Source: Kwoniella bestiolae CBS 10118 (lineage: Eukaryota; Basidiomycota; Tremellomycetes; Tremellales; Cryptococcaceae). Taken from it: a DNA stretch of 64,000 nucleotides. The notes beneath the pieces are model-generated. The model searched no databases and was not told where the DNA came from. It saw only the letters and a list, made by a program, of their open reading frames with translations. Shown piece by piece: positions 43,796 to 57,000 of the stretch. The stretch lies in contig NC_089246.1 of the NCBI RefSeq assembly GCF_000512585.2, positions 620,001-684,000 on the forward strand, written 5' to 3'. Each line of letters starts with the position of its first letter. Positions within the stretch are counted from its first letter, which is position 1. A program made the translations under genes and the position numbers.

Positions 43796-46360
43796 ATGCC
43801 TAGCATTGACTTCTACAACATGGGCACTTCCAACGAGAAGGCGGTCTTACCATCTTCTGCCCCTCGGGCAACACACACCTCCAAACAGAACTGGTTCTCT
43901 CGGAATCGTAAATCTCTTACAGTCTTACTAGGTCTATTTATCCTGCTTCAGCATTTTGTGATCTCGCCGTATCTACTTGATCTCTGGGGCGATGCCTCAT
44001 CAGCCACCAAAGGACCCAGAAAATCTAGCTGCGAACAAGCTGAACCCATCTACCCAAAGAGCTTCAACGTCTCTTCCCTTATCGAGGGCAAGAAGGATCA
44101 GCTCGTTAGTTGGCTTAGCGGTGCTGTTCAAATTCCTACAGAGACTTTCGATGATATGGGTGAGATCGGAGTGGATAAGCGTTGGGATGTCTTCTATCGG
44201 TTTGCTGATTGTAAGTCTCGCCCATTTCTGCATCGGCGGTCTAGCCATAATTTCTCTGAAGAGAAGGAAGTGTATCTTGCTGATGCTATCAAACCTCATG
44301 ACACAGATCTCGAAAACGCATATCCCCTTGTGTGAGTTCGAATCACAAGGATAGTCTCACCTCTTCGAGGCTAACCTTTTATGTTAGCCATCAACACCTA
44401 AAGCGAACTCGAGTAGCCACTCATGCTCTCGTGTTTGAATGGGAAGGCTCCAATCCTTCGCTAAAACCTCTTATGCTGACTGGACACCAGGGTGGGTCGA
44501 CTCGTTTGACAAGCTTTCGACCGGACAGCGGCTAATGTGCATAATAGATGTGGTACCTGTACTCCCTGCTACGAAGGGTCTCTGGACCCATGATCCCTTC
44601 GGCGGAGAGTATGATGGCGAAGTAATCTGGGGCAGAGGCACAAGTGATGACAAATCGGGTGTAATCGGCGCGTTGTGAGGCTTTTCGACCGAGTCTCGCT
44701 CAAATTGATTGGACTCACTCGTGCGTCGACAGATCTGCTATCGAACTATTACTTGAGTCAGGCAAATTCACCCCAGCTAGAACCGTGATTTTAGCTTTGG
44801 GCAATGACGAGGAAACAGGCGGCAAGGTGGTTCGTTTCCACCTGGGCTTCGGCTCATACCACTCCATAGCCTTGCATACTGACAACGCGTCTGCCCTAGG
44901 GAGCCTACCACCTGAATGAATGGATCGAAGGAAAGTACGGCAAGGATTCGATTGCAATGTTGGTAGATGAGGGCAATGGCTTGGAGGAAGTTTGGGGTCA
45001 GGTAGGTCCTCGCCGTCTCAGAGGATGATCTTAGCTGAAGCACAGGCTATGATAGCTCTTCGCTACGCCTGCAGTCGGTGAGAAGGGATACATGGATCTT
45101 GAACTTCGAGTAGAAACTCTAGGTGGACATAGTTCCGTTCCTCGTAAGTGGCCATGCCATGTAGCGATGGGAACATACGTTGATCTCACTAATAGCTCCC
45201 CATACCGGGATCGGATATATCTCTATGCTCATTGCCGCGCTTGAAAGACACCCTCATAAACCCATCTTAAATGTTGAATCACCTCTGGTCAATATGGTAG
45301 CTTGTGGCGCAGACTCGGCACCTCACTTCCCAAGCCATCTCAGAAAAGCTGTTCACCGTTTGGAGGATTCTCTCACGTCTAAAAGCGGCAAGGTAGATAT
45401 GAAAGCTCTCAAAGAGGTCGAAGAGTGGTGGGTCGAGGGTAGTTACAAAGATGGTACATTCCCCAAAGGGCTCGGGAGCGCTATGGTCGGTACTACTCAG
45501 GCTGTAGATATCATCAATGGTGGTCTCAAGGTCAATGCTCTGGTATGTGGTGTTTCGAAATCCCGGAGAATTAGGTACAGGAGCTAATAGGACAGTTGAA
45601 TATAGCCTGAGAGCGTTGTTGCGATCGTCAACCACAGAATAAGTCTCGCGTCTTCGGTCGCTGAGCTCCAACAGCAGCTTATCGATGTAGTATCACCTGT
45701 CGCACACATTCTCAATCTGGATGTTGAGGCCTTCGGTAAAGATGTCCAATATCAAGGATGTCATATGGACCAAGAGACCAAGGGTCCAAAAGCAGGGAAG
45801 GTATTCTTGAATGTGGCTTTCAACTCTTCGTGAGTCCACGCATCACATGGTGCTTGAAATTGTGTTACTGAAGGAAAGAGATATGCCTTTGTAGACTCGA
45901 CCCCGCTCCTGTCTCACCTTTCACCATTGACAGCCCGGCATGGAAACTGCTCTCAGGAACGGTCAAGAGCGTATACGCAACTCGACCAGAAGCCTTGTCA
46001 AGCAAGGAAGAGGCCGAAAAGGAGATCATAATGGCTCCGTCCATTTCCACCGGTGTAAGTCGTACCGCTTAGGCTCGTTGAGCTATTGGAATGCTGACTG
46101 GACCGACAGAATACTGATACCAAACGATACTGGAATCTGACCCGGAACATCTACCGATTCGGTTACATGGAAGCGAAAAATGATCTCCACAACAATATCC
46201 ATACCGTCGATGAGTTCTTGGTGAGTCGAAGAACGGATATCAACGCAATAGAGCGTAATCTAACCCGTGCGTTATGTTGCAGCCTGCGGACAGCTTAGTA
46301 GAGCTTGTCAGGTGGTTCGCAAACTTCATCGTGAATGTTGATGAGAGTAGAGAGATTTAA
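43796..46360 (+). CDS. Carboxypeptidase S-like M20 metallopeptidase, copy A
   Basis: Vacuolar Gly-X carboxypeptidase type (yeast Cps1). A short cytosolic N-terminus with KQNWFSRNRKS precedes one signal-anchor helix (LTVLLGLFILLQHFVISPYLL), so it is a type II membrane protein. The M20 dizinc motifs are complete: GHQDVVPVLPA (zinc His and catalytic-side Asp), IWGRGTSDDKSGVIGAL (bridging Asp), LGNDEETGG (catalytic Glu and zinc Glu), VDEGNG (zinc Asp region) and a late NIHTVDEF with the final His. Also GGHSSVPPPHTGIGYIS and QAVDIINGGLKVNALPESV of the dimerisation domain. About eleven exons, many at the same positions as copy B, all with intact frames. TAA at 46358-46360. It probably releases amino acids from peptides in the vacuole. 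Confidence 0.9.
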
Positions 46361-46841
46361 GATGACTGGCATTTACCTAGAGGCAACCGCCATGTCACAA
46401 GTTTCATTTTCACCACTCTAGACAAATAGAATCGTCTCCCAAAATGTATAGAATCGTATTCACAGCAAATCGCGTCGTTAGCTGTCCCCCGTCCCACAAG
46501 CCGAAACCCAATGAGCACTTTCCAGAGGCGTCGGATCAACTGTAACTAATCATGCCTTCAATTGCATTCTCGTAGCTCGTAGAAATCCTGATCATGTTTC
46601 ACCTCGGGTACTTTATCAGTCATCGGTGGTATTTTAGCCGCCAGGTCCTGCGAAGCAGCCTAACGGAGATGACCGGCTGCACGTCATCTTCCACAATGAT
46701 AGCGTGATATCGGGTGCTATAGCCACATCTTTATGGTCATCTAAGCATTCAGAGCTACTTAACATACACTCTTGCATTTGATATGGGCACTGAGACCATC
46801 CATACTGCTTACTACCTCTTGAGAAGAGTGGTCGAACCATA
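46361..46841. promoter_or_regulatory. Spacer between the tandem CPS paralogues
   Basis: 480 bases with the 3' flank of copy A and the promoter of copy B. Minus-strand open frames here (46634-47014) overlap exon 1 of copy B and are shadows. Confidence 0.45.
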
Positions 46842-49412
46842 ATGAGAGGTCTACCAAACACCGAGAAGTCACTCCTTCCTTCCAACACTCCTCTATCCGA
46901 GGAAGACCTGTTGAAGCCCAAATCCAGCTGGTTATCTCGCCATGGCAAGAACATTGGTCTTCTCTTCGGATTGTTCTTGATCCTCCAGCACATTGTTCTA
47001 TCCCCAAGCGTCACTGGAGATCTCTTTGATCGATCGTCTATCCCCCAGGGCGAAAAGAAATCGAGCTGTCAACAAGCTGATGCAATCTACCCCAAGGCGT
47101 ATAACGTATCGTCCTTAGTTGTCGGTAAGAAAAACAGATTGATCCACTGGCTCAGTGACGCCGTGAAGGTCAACACTGAGACCTTTGACGACTTTGGGAA
47201 AGTCGGTGAGGATGATAGATGGGACAAGTTTGACGAGTTCCACAAGTGTGAGTCGGTGTGCTTTTGCTGTGTTAAAGTGGTACTTATAATGCCTTCTCCT
47301 TGAACGTAGACTTAGAGAAAGCATTCCCTCTGGTGTAAGTTCCGATACATGTTCTGCTCATCGATATCTCCGGTCTCATTGATTTGTTGATCTCACCAGG
47401 CACAAGCACCTCAAGAGAACCCCAGCTTATACCCATGCGGTCCTCTTCGAATGGGAGGGCACAGACCCCTCCCTCAAACCTCTTCTCTTGACTGGTCATT
47501 CCGGTATGTGACTGTCCGTATCTTTGCCTAGCTTGGAGACTGACGGAATATTGTTAAACGTAGATACTGTCCCGGTGTTACCCGCGACTCGAAACTTGTG
47601 GAAGCACGACCCCTTCTCTGGTCACTATGATGGGGAATATATCTGGGGACGAGGATCAAGCGACGACAAGTCGGGGCTTATCGGTGCACTGTGAGTTTCC
47701 TGTCTTTCTATTGTATATTCATTGGCTCAACACAGATAGGTCAGCTGACTATCCTTCGATGTAGCTCGGCGGTCGAGTTGCTCCTTGAGTCAGGGAAATT
47801 CAATCCCACCAGAACTTTATTGCTAGCCTTCGGCAACGATGAAGAGATTGCTGGAAATGTACGTGAACCTGGCTCTAGGAGCAAACGGTACCTATGCTAA
47901 AACATGACTGTTTTAGGGTGCTCTGGCACTGAGTCATCTCATAGAAGAGAAATATGGTAAAGACTCGATTGCGATTCTCATCGATGAAGGTAACGGGGTT
48001 GACGAAGCCTGGGGTCAGGTAAGTTGGCTGTCACTGACGTTGATCACAGCTCACCTGGTCTTTAAAGCTCTTCGCTGCTCCTGCTGTTGGCGAGAAGGGA
48101 TCTACCAACATCGAGATCAAAGTCGAGACTCAAGGTGGTCATAGCTCAGTCCCTCGTAAGTCGCAGAAACTTCTGTCTGCATCATGCTATAGCATGGTAA
48201 GCTGACAGACTTCATCCGACAGCCCCACATACTGGCATAGGCTACATCTCCCTTCTTATCGCTGCATTGGAAGCGCACCCCTTCAAGCCTGATCTACAGA
48301 TCGATTCGCCCTTGGTCAACTACATCACCTGCGCGGCGGAGGCTGCACCTGGAATACCCAAAGATCTCAAGAAGAATGCCAACAGACTTGCCAACTCCTT
48401 GAACAACCAAGGCAAAATCGACCATAAGGCTTTGCAAGCCATTGAGGATTGGTGGGTCACAGGAAGCTATGAAGATGGAACCCTCCCTCAAGGTAAAGGA
48501 CGGGCTTTGGTCAGTACCACCCAAGCGGTCGATATAATCAATGGAGGATTGAAGGTCAATGCTCTTGTAAATCCAAATCATTCCGTACAGGCAACTACAG
48601 TATTGCAAGGGCTGATTTGTCGACATATGTCGTGTAGCCCGAAAGTGTCACAGCTGTGGTGAACCATCGGATCAACATTGCGTCTTCGATTGCTGAGCTC
48701 AAAGAGCATATCGCAGCAGTAATCGCTCCAGCTGCGAGTAAGCTGAACTTGTCCATCGAGGCTTTCGGGAAGGAGATCAACCCTGCTGCAGGCCCCAAAG
48801 CTGGCAAAGTAATTGTCGACACTACCAAACTTGGGTAAGCACCTTTACTTTACTCCTCTTCATCTCTGGTAAGTGTAGTAGCTGACTTCTATGTTGATGC
48901 TGATTGACCAGAATCGATCCAGCCCCCTTATCCCCTTTCACACTTGAAGATCCCGCTTGGCGAGTCTTCACTGGAACCGCCAAGGGAGTATATGCCACTC
49001 GACCTGAAGCGTATCTCGAGGAAGAAGAAGCTAAGAAAGAAATATTCACTGTTCCTGCTCTTTCTACCGGCGTAAGTTATACGTTGCTTCCTGTCTCCAT
49101 GACTATGTAGCAATGACTGATGATCTGACATCGGATGACTTGTGACAGAATACCGATACTAGGCAATACTGGAATTTGACCAGGAACATTTACAGGTTCG
49201 CTTATCAGATTGGGAAGAATCAGCATCTCAATAATGCTCATACTGTCAATGAGGCTATTGTGAGTCCGCTTCAACCACTAAAAGTGCGCACTTGGATCTT
49301 GTTCTAAACAGCTAAATCACGATAAATCATGTAGTCCGCCGATGTGTTCGTCGAGCAAGTCAGATGGTTCTTAAACTTTATTGTTAATGTTGATGAAGCC
49401 ACGGATCTGTAA
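46842..49412 (+). CDS. Carboxypeptidase S-like M20 metallopeptidase, copy B
   Basis: Tandem paralogue of the gene at 43796, with the same domain order. Signal-anchor NIGLLFGLFILQ-type helix (GLLFGLFLILQHIVLS) after KSSWLSRHGK; conserved block SSCQQADAIYPKAYNVSSL; GHSDTVPVLPA, IWGRGSSDDKSGLIGAL, FGNDEEIAGN, IDEGNGVDEAWGQ, GGHSSVPPPHTGIGYIS, PESVTAVVNHRI and NNAHTVNEA provide the metal and active-site residues. It differs from copy A at GHS-D-T (GHQ-D-V in A), EEIAGN (EETGG in A) and NTDTRQYWN (NTDTKRYWN in A). Most introns are positionally shared, evidence for duplication of a spliced gene rather than retrotransposition. TAA at 49410-49412. Both copies look functional, so subfunctionalisation is likely (inference). 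Confidence 0.9.
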
Positions 49413-49591
49413 GAGGATTATCAGTGGTAGATACAAAAGAAGCAGCTGGTTGCCTGAGCGGAAGGACGGTGTCATTTTCAAATCACGGGTCGGAAATGAG
49501 CAGTTATCGCTCAAGAATAAGAAGCAGTATATAGATAAATTGAGAATGCATTCAAAATTTGTATCCGACATGCTGCTCTACCATGAGATCA

Positions 49592-51285
49592 TTACGTGCG
49601 ATTTGATTCTAAGAAAGCTCCAGTCCAACTTTCATCCTGTCCTCTCCCGGCTCTCAACAGATCCCAGCCTTCCTTACTCATGTGCAACCCTATCCCAGGC
49701 TCATTGCCAGACACCGTCACACCCGTCGCACCGTACACACCAGCAAGTACTCTAGTAGGTATCGCTCTGCCATTATAATACCCGTGTTCCTTCCATCCTG
49801 CAGAATTGCCCATCCACCTTGGTCTGTGATTCAATTTATGTGAGGAATGTTGGAACTTCGATCTACAATGGAACAGCTCATCTCCATCATCGTTTGTATA
49901 GGAGTAAACGAGCAGTCCTTGAAACCGGTCCGACTTCCATTCCCACCGCAGATCATCTGTCTCTTCTCCTTCTCCTTGCAGAGGGGGGTTGTCGCTGTAT
50001 GAGATGATCCGCAGCTGTGGAGCATCTGCCAGTTCCATGAGAAGACGTGATAACAATGTTGCTAATACGCTGGAAGAAGGTTCAGCGAGATGTTCGAATC
50101 CGTGGGACGATGTTGAGTAGTACGATACTTGAATTTGGTACCTCTGGAGATTTAGTAGTGGTGGAATGAGGCATGGGATGGTTATCATGCCCTGATCATC
50201 ATTTCATCAGCTTAAACCCAACTTGTGAATGAGCAGTGCGGTATTCTACCTACATAATTCTCTCTCTCTTTCAGCATGACTGTACTCCAACTCAACTTCA
50301 GATCCTCCACTGTCGTCCATCCCTCGAGATCGCATAGCGCATCGAAGCAGTTTGAAGATACCTCCATCTCCCTCAAGTTGTCCAGTTTACTCAGACTTTC
50401 CAACAGCGAATTATCTAATTTTGGTCTCCATCTGAAGAATTCATCTCTCAGAGCTACTTTGTGTAGATTTGGGGAGGCGTCTACGATCGCATTGAGAGTG
50501 GGAACGAAGAAAGGGTGCATCTCATCTATGACCAAGCTCTTCAGGCTCTTTGGTCCCTCAATACTGTCAATGGCGGGATTGAATTGTTTGAACTGCTTGG
50601 TGTACAAAATCTGGCCTCCTATATGTAGACATTCTAGATTTGGAGCTGAGCGGAGTATGGAAAGTACAGTCTCATTCCAATCATATACCAAATAAACCTT
50701 GATGTTTCTCAATCGCTCCAAGGGGTTGTTCTCCAAGGATCGGAAGAGTTGCAGACAACTGATGAAGCCAGGGAGGCAATGAGCGTCAAGGAGGCTCGAA
50801 GGATATTCTGGGAATCTCAGCTCAAGATCTTCCAAGCACGGTAAACCCTTCAACAGATCCACAAGCTCCTGAGGGATCTCATGCCGTAGTTCCAAGTTCA
50901 ACTTCTTCACACAGCTTTTCCTCCAATGATGACGAGTTAAAAGGTAGTTGAAGTGGAATAATACAGCTTGCGACTTCAAGGCCCAAGCTCCCGAATGGGT
51001 ATTGGCGAGACTATCGAAAAGGTCTTTCCCTTCATCGGCATGGGGATCATCGAAATTGAGAGTAGAGTAATCGAGTTTGAAAGTTTTGGAGCGATTTTCA
51101 AAGATGTCCCGTTCGGTTATTCGGATTTGACTCCAGATGCGACATTCTGCAGGTGGTTGGAGAGATCGACAGGTCATTGAGAGGGCTACGGCGGATGCGG
51201 GATCGAGATGCGATGTAACTTTTAGGAGAAGTTCTTGGGGTAATGATAGGAGACCACTGGGTTCTGTGATAGCAGGGCAATTCAT
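49592..51285 (-). CDS. F-box protein, tandem copy A
   Basis: An N-terminal F-box lies at about residues 12-55: GLLSLPQELLLKVTSHLD, VALSMTCRSL, ECRIWSQI. An LRR-like middle follows (KKLNLELRHEIPQELVDLLKGLPCLEDLEL, RLRNIKVYLV, APNLECLHIGGQ, LKSLVIDEM, SPNLHKVALRD, LDNLREMEVSS). One intron near 50180-50240 (GTAGGTAG ... ATGATCAG) leads to exon 2: MITIPCLIPPL, LATLLSRLLMELADAP, LFHCRSKFQH, WKEHGYYNGR, RVLAGVYGATGVTVSG, GLHMSKEGWDLLRAG. The C-terminal part (HCRS ... W.E....NG ... L..VY...G ... S.E.W..LR) is shared with copy B. Likely an SCF substrate receptor; its target is unknown. The stop lies about 180 bases beyond that of CPS copy B, to which it is convergent. Confidence 0.75.
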
Positions 51286-51526
51286 CTTCGTGCTCTGAAA
51301 TGAGCTTGGGAGATTATATTTGCTTTGAGAGACATTGAAGATAGAGATGAATCAGACGTTGAAATGCTGACGCATGCGAGTTATATCTGAGCAATTTACT
51401 TTGTATTGTTACCACATAGCTTTATTCTAGAAAGGATCGTCTCCTTTCATCCACTCGTCTACAACCTTAGTGCACATCGTCCACCTCCTTTCATACGTAT
51501 TTCCACAGCATTCTGGACGGAGACGG

Positions 51527-53119
51527 TCACACCTTTCTTAAAACCTCCCAAGCCTCTGAAGGCATTCGCAAATCCCTTCCTCCTTCTATCCACATGCCCT
51601 CTGCTCCCAGTGTACTATACACCTTTCCCAATATGGATGGATCGACGTACTTCCCATTAAAATCAGTATATTCTTCCCACACTTCTTGAGCGTGATGAGC
51701 ATAAGAGTCGGTAACGTGAGTATGATGAGCAGAATAGCTTCTACAATGAGTGAACATATCTTGATTCCCATGTTGATCAGTAGTAGTATATGTACGTATT
51801 AGTATTGCTCTTCCTGTTTTCTTGAGTATCTCCTCTGTCGGCACGAACTCTTCACCAGGGTAATTCGCTTCGTAAGGGTCGGTTGGAAATAAGACGACCT
51901 TGAGATTCTTTGACTGATGTATATCGTCAAGAAATGAGGGGGGTATTGTTCGCATCGGGGCAGGAAGTCCCTGATATTCTTCGTCCCATCCGAAAGAGGT
52001 CGTACCGTGAGCGAGAGCGGAGTATCCATTCAAGTACATAGTGGTTATCGTCTCGCATTGTGGTATAATATTGAACTACCACACTAAGATTAGCTCTTGG
52101 TCCCTTCAAGGTAGATTCGATTCGCTCACCTGCAGAAGTGGTAAGGTGTGTTTGACGTTCTTATCTGATATTGAGAGTATCTTGATAGGCGGTACACTAC
52201 CAGATTTCCTAAGCGTATCGAAAGCTTCTCTACTCATAGCCAGGTAATCCAGTTTTGCTTGTTGGCCCAATATTATCACAAGAGGATCACTTGAAGACGG
52301 TTTCCAACAACCCGATTGATCTCGAAGCGCCACGTAAGTTATCCCATCCGAGCATTGCAGCAGATATGTCAACATATCTGCTAGCTGTTCAGACATTTCA
52401 TCCACTTCAACTTTCCTAAGGTAGCTCATACTGGGCCAATGTCTCCCATCTGGTGATTCGAATATGGTCTTCCGTCCCCATCCACCAGCATGCGCACTGG
52501 CAGGGGTAATCCTCAACGATCTGAGGTACGGTGCGCAACGTAACGCGAATCGAAGGGGAGTTTGCCAGTTTTCTTCTAGCGTTATCTGCAGATGTCTGAG
52601 AGCGACTAATGGTGCATCAAGGGAGAGAAATACTTGGGCGAGAGTGAATAAACTTTGAGTTCTTGAGGGACCAAATACGTATTCCGGGGGAAGCAGTTCC
52701 AGGCTCGTAAGTGTGGGAGATGTGAGTCGGAGTAAATCCAGAAATGAGTCGCAAAGCAATTGATCGATGTCGACAGTAATCCGTCTGATATGCCTTAGCC
52801 AGAGAGGATGCACCAGAAGATGATGGTGTAGGATCTTCATGACTTCTGAATAAGCCGTAGCGATTGTTAATTGATACGCCACCTCGTCTTGTCCTGGTTG
52901 CCAAATATAGGTATCTCGGACACGTGATAATCGGTTTTTGATGATTGAAGAAGCAGGTGATGAGCGAATAGAGAGGTCTAGATGGGTCCATATGGCTTTT
53001 TCGGCTACCGGATGTAACATTTTACATGTCACAGCCAGGTTGACGAGGGACGGTCGATCGAGATGCGATGCGATAGCAAGTAGAATGTGTGTAGGGAGGT
53101 TGGTAATTTGGCTGGACAT
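51527..53119 (-). CDS. F-box protein, tandem copy B
   Basis: F-box at about residues 4-48 (ITNLPTHILLAIASHLDRPSLVNLAVTCKML, EKAIWTHLDL). A long leucine-rich middle follows (LRHIRRITVDIDQLLCDSFLDLLRL, LTSLELLPPEYV, LRHLQITLEENW, LRSLRITPAS, LRKVEVDEMS, ITYVALRDQSG, LDYLAMSREAFDTL, IKILSISDKN). One intron near 52078-52130 joins LLQ to FNIIPQCETITTMYLNGYSAL. The C-terminus, with FTHCRSYSAHH, VWEEYTDFNGKYVDPSILGKVYSTLGAEGM and MPSEAWEVLRKV, aligns with copy A. A divergent promoter region separates it from the Inn1 gene. Same-strand tandem with 240 bases between the genes. Confidence 0.75.
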
Positions 53120-54020
53120 GATGATTTGTGTGTTCCAGGGTATACTTAAAATGGTGATTCTGATTATGTTTCTCAGTACATCTTTGATGTCTTATTCGAG
53201 ACCCTTGAGAGATGCGTGATTTGCTCCTTTCAACGTTTCACCCTTCAGCAGAAGTCAAAGGATAACCTACCTCGATTTAGGTGCAACGTCTTCCGCCAAT
53301 TGTGGCAGTTTGAAATCAGATGGAAGGAGGGCACGTGCGTGTCTTGCTGCCATCGTCAATCTTCATTCTGTGAATTGCTCAATCTCATTAGCACAGTGCT
53401 GGTATCATCTTTCATGAAACCATGTCGTGCAAGCACAGGGGAGGTGCATAGATCGTGTGAAAAGTTGTCAGCAAATGCCATGACCCAAGAAGACCAACGC
53501 GTGCCTAAGCGGATCCGCTTGCCTAATTCTGTATTGACGCGCCAAGATCTAACCTGGGTGACATCCTTCCAACGTTTACATCAAAACCCACAGATATCAT
53601 TAATGCTGTGTGAACTGTTCTTACATTGCTATGCTTCAACCTATTCATTCAAAAGTATCTTCTCTTCTTTCACTTGATCACTTATAATACTACAAGGGGA
53701 AGTGGACCGCCGCTCTCCGAAACACGCTTGCTATACGTACACATACTCTTCTGCTGACACGACTTCACGGACCTTCTTTTAACGCCTTCCTCACGAACAA
53801 ACGGATCATCTATCAATCCCCATCTTTCGTCACCAACCGCAGCGGTGAATATCAAACATAGTGTTCAAGTAGCCTCGGTCATCATCTCCAAAAGCACAAC
53901 GACTAATATGGTCTCGTTTTAATCGACCATAAAGCAGATCCAATCCCACATCACCTTACCAGAGGTGTCCTTCAAATCAACTCTTCTTCTTTAATATCGT
54001 GAACTGGTTGGAATAACACT
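53120..54020. promoter_or_regulatory. Divergent promoter region (F-box B / Inn1-like)
   Basis: 900 bases between outward-facing starts. A 153-codon plus frame (53216-53677) has many Cys, Phe and Ser and no recognisable domain, so it is judged chance. TCTTCTTTAATATCG near 53985 sits just upstream of the Inn1-like start. No RNA gene seen. Confidence 0.4.
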
Positions 54021-57000
54021 ATGGGCTCATCATCTTTAGAACCAAAGGAACTGGGTACTCTGGTAGTAGTCGTAGGGAAAGCTGTGAGTACATGCAGATT
54101 CTGCAATAGAGTGGAAAACTCATTCAGCCTGAATCATTAGAAAAACCTTGTCAACAAATCTAGATTCGGAAAGCAGGACCCCTTCTGTACCGTCGCAATA
54201 GGGGAAGATAAGCAGCGCACGAAACCTATCAAACGGTAAGCTGATTGGATGGGAAGATAAGTGTTGCCCATCAGCTGATCCATTCACATAGAGGAGGACA
54301 GCACCCGGAATGGGATGAAGAGCTTCGTTTCGCAATTGTAGAAGATCTCGATGACGTCCTCGTTCGATCAGAATCGCAGTCTGACTCTCTTAGTTCTTCG
54401 ACCAACGGCGCCCCTCCGCCTCCATTGAAGGATTCGCCTTCCGGAGTTATCACGTCCGCAGCACTAGCAAACAAGAGCAGAAAAGGGCCATTGAATAAGA
54501 AGGGGGGGAAAAGTCTGAAGGTGGCTTGTTATGCCGACGATGCGAAGGAGCCGGAACTGATAGGAGAGTGTGTGGTAAATATAGATGATGTCCTGAAGAA
54601 GGGGGAGGTGGATGGTAAGTCTCCATGATGGCTGACTTCGAGTTTGCACATTAGCTGACATGTCCGCAGAATGGTATGATTTCCTTTACAAGGATAAATA
54701 CAGTGGAGAAGTGTATCTGGAATTGACTTTCTTCTCAAACGTAATTTACCCTCCTCTTGCTCTCCCCCATCCACAAGCTGACCTCCATTGGTAGAACGCG
54801 CCTCCTGTCAAACGAAATGTGCCCCGTCCTGCTATCCACAATTATGGGGGAGCTGGAACATTCAACGCTAGTCCCTCTGGAACTCTCGCTTCAGCAGCGA
54901 GTAGAACAAATTTAGGTGGTGGATTGACTGCTTCGGGGAGCGTGTCTGGTATGAGCCTATATATACCGCCCTACGCTCAACAAGGACGCGCACCATCACC
55001 TTCGCCTAATCCGCAACCGCCTATTCAGACTCAGCTTCCTCCTTCGAATAGTTTTGCAGATCTAGGATTACCTCCCGGACACCGAGTAAACCAAGGTCTA
55101 CCTGTGAGTAGTATCTGTTCACACTCAAAACAAATGGCTGAATCCCTGCTCCGACAGCCTCATCAGACTGGGCAGCCTACCTATCCTCCTAGTCAAGCCC
55201 CCTCACTACTCTCCCACGACTCCCAGTCTTCTATCGATGCTCTTACGCGACCTATGTCATCAATGTCCATCGGTACATCCTACTCCTCTCGACCTCTCGC
55301 AGCAACTCCTGCCCCACCATTGACAACATCAATACCCGGACATGGCTATGGTGCGCATCGGCATTCGGTTGGAGGTGGGTCATCCGATGCACCCTGGGCT
55401 CAGCATTTACCTCAAGCTCAACCTGCACCTACCCCGACACCGCACCCTCGACCGATGTCATCCAATGATGCGGTACCATGGGAGCAAGCACAAAGATTGG
55501 AGCAAGAACGGCTGCAAGCCGGTGCCACACCGGTACCACGGCCTACATCTGGAGGAGGATACGGTCAATTAGGGTTGCAGCAATATCCTCAGCAACCATT
55601 CGCTCATGCTGGGAACAGGATACCATCGACAATTCCTGAATCTCTCAGACCTGCTGGACCGCCTCAACCTGAGCAACATATCCCTCTTCGAGCTCATAGC
55701 TTTTCCACAGCTAGTCCAGCGCCGATAAATACCGCATACACTCACGCACCGCCAACTCCTGCACCACCACCTCCCTCTAATTCTGCTCCTCCGATCTCCC
55801 CTTCTACATCCTCACATTACCACATGCCGACCAATTCGTTCAGTGCATTGACGCAACCTGTCGTAGACCCACTGCGAGCAGCCAGTCCTGCTATCGGTCA
55901 ATATCCTCAGGCAAACGGATCATATGTTGATCCCAATGCGCCTTTACCACCTCTTCCACAACAATCTTATCACACGCCCACCAGGAATAATACGTACCCA
56001 CCCAGACCAGCAGGACAAGACTACCAACAAACACCTCCGCACGTACAGTCGTACTCGCCCGCCTACCCACAAACCACTCAACCTGCCTATCAGGCAACAC
56101 CGCCACCGCAAGCAGGATATGCGTACAATCAGACAACCCAATCACCCGCTTCGCAGATCCAGCCTCCCGCTAATGACAGCGGCTATGTCCCATGGTATCA
56201 ACAAACACAATCTGCTCAGGCCCAGGCAACACCCCCTCAGCCGGTATATGGGCAACATAACGGATCACAACTCGGTCAGCTACCTGCTCAGCCGTCTTAT
56301 GGTCAACTACCGCCTACGTCATCTTACGCTTCCCCTCCTCCCGTACCTCAAAGTCGACCTCAACCGCCGCCGCCTCGTCGTCAGTCGGTAGGCTACTACC
56401 CGTCTGACGAGCTTTATGCTCAGCAGAGACAAGATGCCACAACACCTCAGCCACAACAGGCACCATGGCAACAAGGTCATCAAAGCCGACTTTCATATGA
56501 CCCAAATGCTCATGATGCTCAAAGGCAACAGGCTTTCTCACCTGTACAACCATCTCCTTATGCGCCTCCACCGCCGCAGCCAGGATATCAGGGTGTACCA
56601 GCCCCATCTCCACCCAGGCAATCGAGCTGGCAAAATCCTCAGAATCAATATTCCTCACCTCAACAGCATAATCCGACGAACTATTACCCTCAACAACCAC
56701 CTCCTGTTCAAGGGTATAATTCCTCCCAACCGCCTCAGAACGATTATCGAGCAGCTTCTCCCCAGCCCCCTCCACCTCAGAACGATTACAATCGTGCACC
56801 TTCGCCCCAACCTTATAGCCAGGTATCATCGCAATCGCAAGTCAGCTATGGTAGATCACCCTCACCCTCACCTCAACCATATCAACCGGAGACATGGCAG
56901 AATCAAGCCCAACCTTCTAATCTGATACCTCCACAGTATTCCAATTCACCCAACCCGCTGCCAGATCATGGACGAGCACCCTCGCCCTCACCTGCAGCGG

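Noticed and set aside
43796..46360. CPS copy A considered as a pseudogene
   Set aside because: All introns splice in frame and all metal and catalytic residues are present.
53216..53677. 153-codon plus-strand frame between F-box B and Inn1-like gene
   Set aside because: No domain, Cys/Phe/Ser-rich low-likelihood composition, and located in a divergent promoter region.
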